Part shown: positions 60,928-64,000 of the stretch, piece after piece
Layout of the letters: each line of letters opens with the position of its first letter
How positions within the stretch are numbered: the stretch's first letter is position 1
Assembly (NCBI RefSeq): GCF_001425355.1
Contig: NZ_LMQN01000016.1
Span: 208,361-272,360, forward strand
Origin: Chryseobacterium sp. Leaf405
Lineage (GTDB): Bacteria > Bacteroidota > Bacteroidia > Flavobacteriales > Weeksellaceae
DNA length: 64,000 nucleotides
Reading direction: 5' to 3'
Program-made: the position numbers and the translations under genes
The notes under the pieces: generated by a model
Told to the model about the DNA's origin: nothing
Seen by the model: the letters and a program-made list of their open reading frames with translations, nothing else
The model's database searches: none

Positions 60928-62334
60928 TTAATTATTGTATAAAGCTATGTATTTTTCTGCTGATTTTTCCCATGCAAAATCAAAATTCATATTGGCGTGT
61001 ACGAGTTTATCCATGACATCTTTTTGAGGATAAATGCTCAATGCTCTATCCATCGCATGAAGAATATCATCAACTCCGGGATAAGTAAAGTTAATTCCTG
61101 CGCCGCCCGTTGAAATATCTTCAACGGTATCTCTTAAACCTCCCGTATACCTCACAATCGGAATTGTTCCGTATTTCATAGAATACATCTGGTTCAATCC
61201 GCAAGGTTCAACTCTTGATGGCATCAACAAAAAGTCTGCTGAAGCATATATTTTGTGAGAAAGATGCTCTTTATATCCCAAATCCAATGCGAAATTGGTG
61301 TAGGTATAATCATATTCTTTTAATTTATTTTCAATATACTCATTTCCTGAACCCAAAATCATAATATTTAAACCACCATAACTTTGTTTAATGCTTCTCC
61401 AGACTACATCAGGAAGAAAATCTGCTCCTTTTTCTGTGGCGAATCTTCCTATAAAAGCAAATAAAGGAAGTTCCGGCTTCAAACCATATTCTTTGCAAAG
61501 TTTTTCTTTATTTTTCTTCTTCTGTTCAATGACATTTTTAATCGTAAAATTAAAATCAAGCATTGGGTCTGTCTGAGGATTCCAGACTTCGGTATCAATT
61601 CCGTTGATGATTCCGTACGCTTTTCCAAACTCGTCACGAACCAAACTTTCCAATCCTCGGAAACTTACGAAAAGCTCTTCAAGATAACCCTGAGAAACCG
61701 TGGTGAAAGCCGTGGCACATTTAATCATACTTGCCAGCGGATTAATCAAGCCGTTCCAATCCATCATTCCCCATTTATAGGAATCGAAAGAAGGAAGAAC
61801 TGTTGCCATTTCCCAGCTCATCATTCCCTGATATTCGCCGTTGTGAATGGTTCCTATAGTTTTTACACCTTTTAAAAATCTAAATTCGGGACAATTTTCA
61901 ATCATAAAAGGAACCAATCCTGTATGATAATCGTGACAATGAAGTACGTCGGGACGAATCTGCATAGCACTTAACCAATGCAAAACTCCGTGCTGAAAAG
62001 CCAAAAACTGATAGCTTTCATCTTCATAACCATAAGGATTATCACGATCTAACAGCCCCGGAATTTTCACCATATACAATTCAAATCCCAGCACATTGGT
62101 TTTCTCTTTAAAAACCTGAACCTGCAGCATATTTCCGTCCTGATGAATGAAGCCGTCAAAAACCGTATCAAACTCATGCTCATGAACAAAAGGTTTGTTG
62201 TACCAGGGCATCACCACTTTGGCATCAACTCCTTTTATTTTATTTTGATATTTCGGTAAAGCTCCCACCACATCGGCCAAACCACCCACTTTTGCTATCG
62301 GATAACATTCCGTACTTAGATGATAAACAGTCAT
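60928..62334 (-). CDS. glgA: Glycogen synthase
   Basis: This 468-residue GT5 enzyme has the donor-binding KVGGLADV motif near the start (about residues 15-22), GTIHNGEYQGMMS and the C-terminal SRVEPCGLNQMYSMKYGTIPIVRYTGGLRDTV (about 365-396). It extends alpha-1,4-glucan chains from ADP-glucose. It follows glgB by 3 bp and precedes glgC; the three complete a glycogen synthesis unit. Confidence 0.95.
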   Translation of the reverse strand: MTVYHLSTECYPIAKVGGLADVVGALPKYQNKIKGVDAKVVMPWYNKPFVHEHEFDTVFDGFIHQDGNMLQVQVFKEKTNVLGFELYMVKIPGLLDRDNPYGYEDESYQFLAFQHGVLHWLSAMQIRPDVLHCHDYHTGLVPFMIENCPEFRFLKGVKTIGTIHNGEYQGMMSWEMATVLPSFDSYKWGMMDWNGLINPLASMIKCATAFTTVSQGYLEELFVSFRGLESLVRDEFGKAYGIINGIDTEVWNPQTDPMLDFNFTIKNVIEQKKKNKEKLCKEYGLKPELPLFAFIGRFATEKGADFLPDVVWRSIKQSYGGLNIMILGSGNEYIENKLKEYDYTYTNFALDLGYKEHLSHKIYASADFLLMPSRVEPCGLNQMYSMKYGTIPIVRYTGGLRDTVEDISTGGAGINFTYPGVDDILHAMDRALSIYPQKDVMDKLVHANMNFDFAWEKSAEKYIALYNN

Positions 62335-62337
62335 TTT

Positions 62338-64000
62338 TTATTTTTTATGCTTAATTCTATGTAATTTATACTTCTTATCTTTTTTCTGCTTTAAAATAAT
62401 TCCTGCAAGCGGAGGCAATTTTAAACTAATTGATTTCGGATGATTCATCCACTGTTCGTATTGTTCTTTAAAAACTACGGATTCTACGCCACTTCCACTA
62501 TATTTTTCATCATCAGAATTAAAAATAACGTCCCAGTGAGTTCCTGCATTAACGCCGATCTTATAATCCAGAACATTTGGAGTTAAATTTAAAACGACCA
62601 TACAGACATCATCCCTTTTTTTTCCTTTTCTCAAATAAATGTAAACGGAATTTTCCACATCATCTGCTTCTACCCATTCAAAACCATTGCTATTGAATTG
62701 ATTTTCGTAAAATGCTGTTTCATTTCTGTATAGATGATTCAAATCTTTCACTAAAGTCTGCAATCCCTTATGGACGGGATATTCAAGCAAATGCCAATCT
62801 AAACTTTGTTTAAAATTCCATTCTTTTGTCTGTCCGAATTCATCACCCATAAAAAGCAGCTTCGCTCCCGGATGTGTAAACATATAAACATATAACGCAC
62901 GAAGATTGGCAAATTTCTGCCATTCATCACCTTTCATTTTATAAATTAAACTTGCTTTTCCGTGCACTACTTCATCGTGTGACAAAGGCATCATATAATT
63001 TTCATTATACATATATACGGAAGCAAAAGTAAGTTTATGATGAGAAAATTTTCTTTCAGAATGTTCTACTTTAAAATAATCCAACGTATCATGCATCCAG
63101 CCCATCATCCATTTCATTCCAAAACCGACTCCCCCGTCATGAACAGGCTTTGTCAACATCGGAAAATCTGAACTTTCTTCTGCAATCGTAATAATATTAT
63201 CTCCAAATTCTTTGTAGACAGCTGTATTAAATTCCTGTAGAAACTTTTTTGCTTCAAGATTTACATTTTCACCGTAAATATTCGGCTCCCACTCTCCTTC
63301 ATTTCTGGAATAATCGAGATGCAGCATAGATGTTACCGCATCCACACGCAGTCCATCAGCATGATAACGATCAAGCCAAAACATGGCGTTTGATATTAGA
63401 AAAGACTTAACCTCATTTTTTCCATAATCGAAAATATACGATTTCCAATCGGGATGAAAACCTCGTCTGGGATCTCCGTGTTCGTATACATGAGAACCGT
63501 CAAATTTATATAATCCATTGGCATCCCCCGGAAAATGTGAAGGAACCCAATCTAAGATAACACCTATTCCGTTTTTATGAAGTTCATCAATAAGAAACAT
63601 GAGATCCTGCGGTGAACCGAATCGTGAATTGGCAGCAAAAAAACCTGTAATCTGATATCCCCAACTTGGATCGTAAGGAAATTCCATGATCGGCATAAAT
63701 TCTACATGAGTAAAACCTATTTCTCTGATGTAAAGAACAAGTTTTTCGGCAATTTCCCGATAATTTAAAAACCTTTCAGGATTGTCAGTACTTCTTACCC
63801 AAGAACCTAAATGCATTTCGTACACGGAAATCGGTGCGCTCAATGTATTTTTTCTCCAACGGTTTTTCATCCATTCCTTATCATTCCATTCGTACCAATT
63901 GGTAGAAACTAACGACGCTGCCTGCAAATTTTGCTCCCAGCTTAATGCGTAAGGGTCACTTTTTTCAAGAATCTCTCCACTATAAGTTTCTATGGCATAT
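62338..64000 (-). CDS. glgB: 1,4-alpha-glucan branching enzyme, partial (5' end beyond the right edge)
   Basis: The reading frame stays open to the right edge of the window: upstream of the apparent start at 63927 (a TTG, unlikely as a start) the frame continues through SGEILEKSDPYALSWEQN. At least 553 residues are visible; a complete branching enzyme has about 630-730, so an N-terminal CBM48 part is cut. GH13 catalytic motifs are present: DGLRVDAVTSML (nucleophile Asp), IITIAEESSDFP (acid Glu) and LSHDEVVHGK. It forms the alpha-1,6 branches of glycogen. Confidence 0.95.
   Translation of the reverse strand, partial: YAIETYSGEILEKSDPYALSWEQNLQAASLVSTNWYEWNDKEWMKNRWRKNTLSAPISVYEMHLGSWVRSTDNPERFLNYREIAEKLVLYIREIGFTHVEFMPIMEFPYDPSWGYQITGFFAANSRFGSPQDLMFLIDELHKNGIGVILDWVPSHFPGDANGLYKFDGSHVYEHGDPRRGFHPDWKSYIFDYGKNEVKSFLISNAMFWLDRYHADGLRVDAVTSMLHLDYSRNEGEWEPNIYGENVNLEAKKFLQEFNTAVYKEFGDNIITIAEESSDFPMLTKPVHDGGVGFGMKWMMGWMHDTLDYFKVEHSERKFSHHKLTFASVYMYNENYMMPLSHDEVVHGKASLIYKMKGDEWQKFANLRALYVYMFTHPGAKLLFMGDEFGQTKEWNFKQSLDWHLLEYPVHKGLQTLVKDLNHLYRNETAFYENQFNSNGFEWVEADDVENSVYIYLRKGKKRDDVCMVVLNLTPNVLDYKIGVNAGTHWDVIFNSDDEKYSGSGVESVVFKEQYEQWMNHPKSISLKLPPLAGIILKQKKDKKYKLHRIKHKK

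Noticed and set aside
63925..63927. TTG start of glgB
   Set aside because: The frame continues upstream to the window edge with glgB-like sequence, so the gene is cut by the edge, not started here.

Overview
The window is an AT-rich chromosomal segment of a flavobacterium. It is most likely Chryseobacterium or a close relative in Weeksellaceae. The evidence is: type IX secretion C-terminal sorting domains on two secreted proteins, Bacteroidetes promoters with a TAnnTTTG -7 box, a separate ATP-synthase operon without atpD/atpC, and a large set of flavobacterial families. No tRNA, rRNA, CRISPR array, prophage or insertion sequence is visible. Most genes up to about 39.4 kb and from about 53.6 kb onward are on the minus strand. 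The middle is mixed.

Layout. 0-2.5 kb: end of a type VI secretion cluster (tssE, tssF). 2.5-9.2 kb: a dispersed structured intergenic element, an amino-acid permease, a DUF4920 protein, an M14 carboxypeptidase, a long AT-rich non-coding stretch leading into an XRE-type regulator, and proline dehydrogenase. 9.3-17.5 kb: UbiA prenyltransferase, mevalonate kinase, a secreted M12B-type metalloprotease, an MFS transporter, thiolase and two small envelope proteins. 17.6-20 kb: ECF sigma factor, membrane anti-sigma-like protein and outer-membrane barrel protein. 20-32.5 kb: nucleoside transporter, DUF151 nuclease, ETF beta/alpha, SDR, T9SS cargo, M20 peptidase, small lipoprotein, methyltransferase, DinB, small methylmalonyl-CoA mutase subunit, DivIC-like protein, uridine kinase, ClpS. 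32.5-39.4 kb: CorC/CNNM-type protein and the atp operon (AtpI-like, a, c, b, delta, alpha, gamma).

39.5-54 kb: ffh, four tandem outer-membrane barrel genes, phoH, a SAM hydroxide adenosyltransferase, a stand-alone E2, rpsF-rpsR-rplI, aldehyde dehydrogenase, a thioredoxin-like protein, a lipid A acyltransferase-glycosyltransferase-exonuclease run, and apaG. 54-64 kb: sucA-sucB, an SRPBCC membrane protein and glgB-glgA-glgC, with glgB cut by the right edge.

Most of the coding content is housekeeping or typical flavobacterial accessory content. The unexplained material is non-coding. It includes an evenly spaced palindromic repeat array (consensus TTACAnnTGTAA, 22-23 bp period) that forms the promoter of the XRE regulator, and a Flavo-1-like structured element upstream of tssE. 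The atp operon has a hairpin just after atpE and a long imperfect hairpin just before atpG. There is a shared intergenic repeat near etfA and mutA, folded elements ahead of rplI, and several genes whose promoter box lies almost on the start codon. I saw no clear new multi-gene defence or mobile system. All functional calls rest on reading motifs and families by eye; no searches were run.
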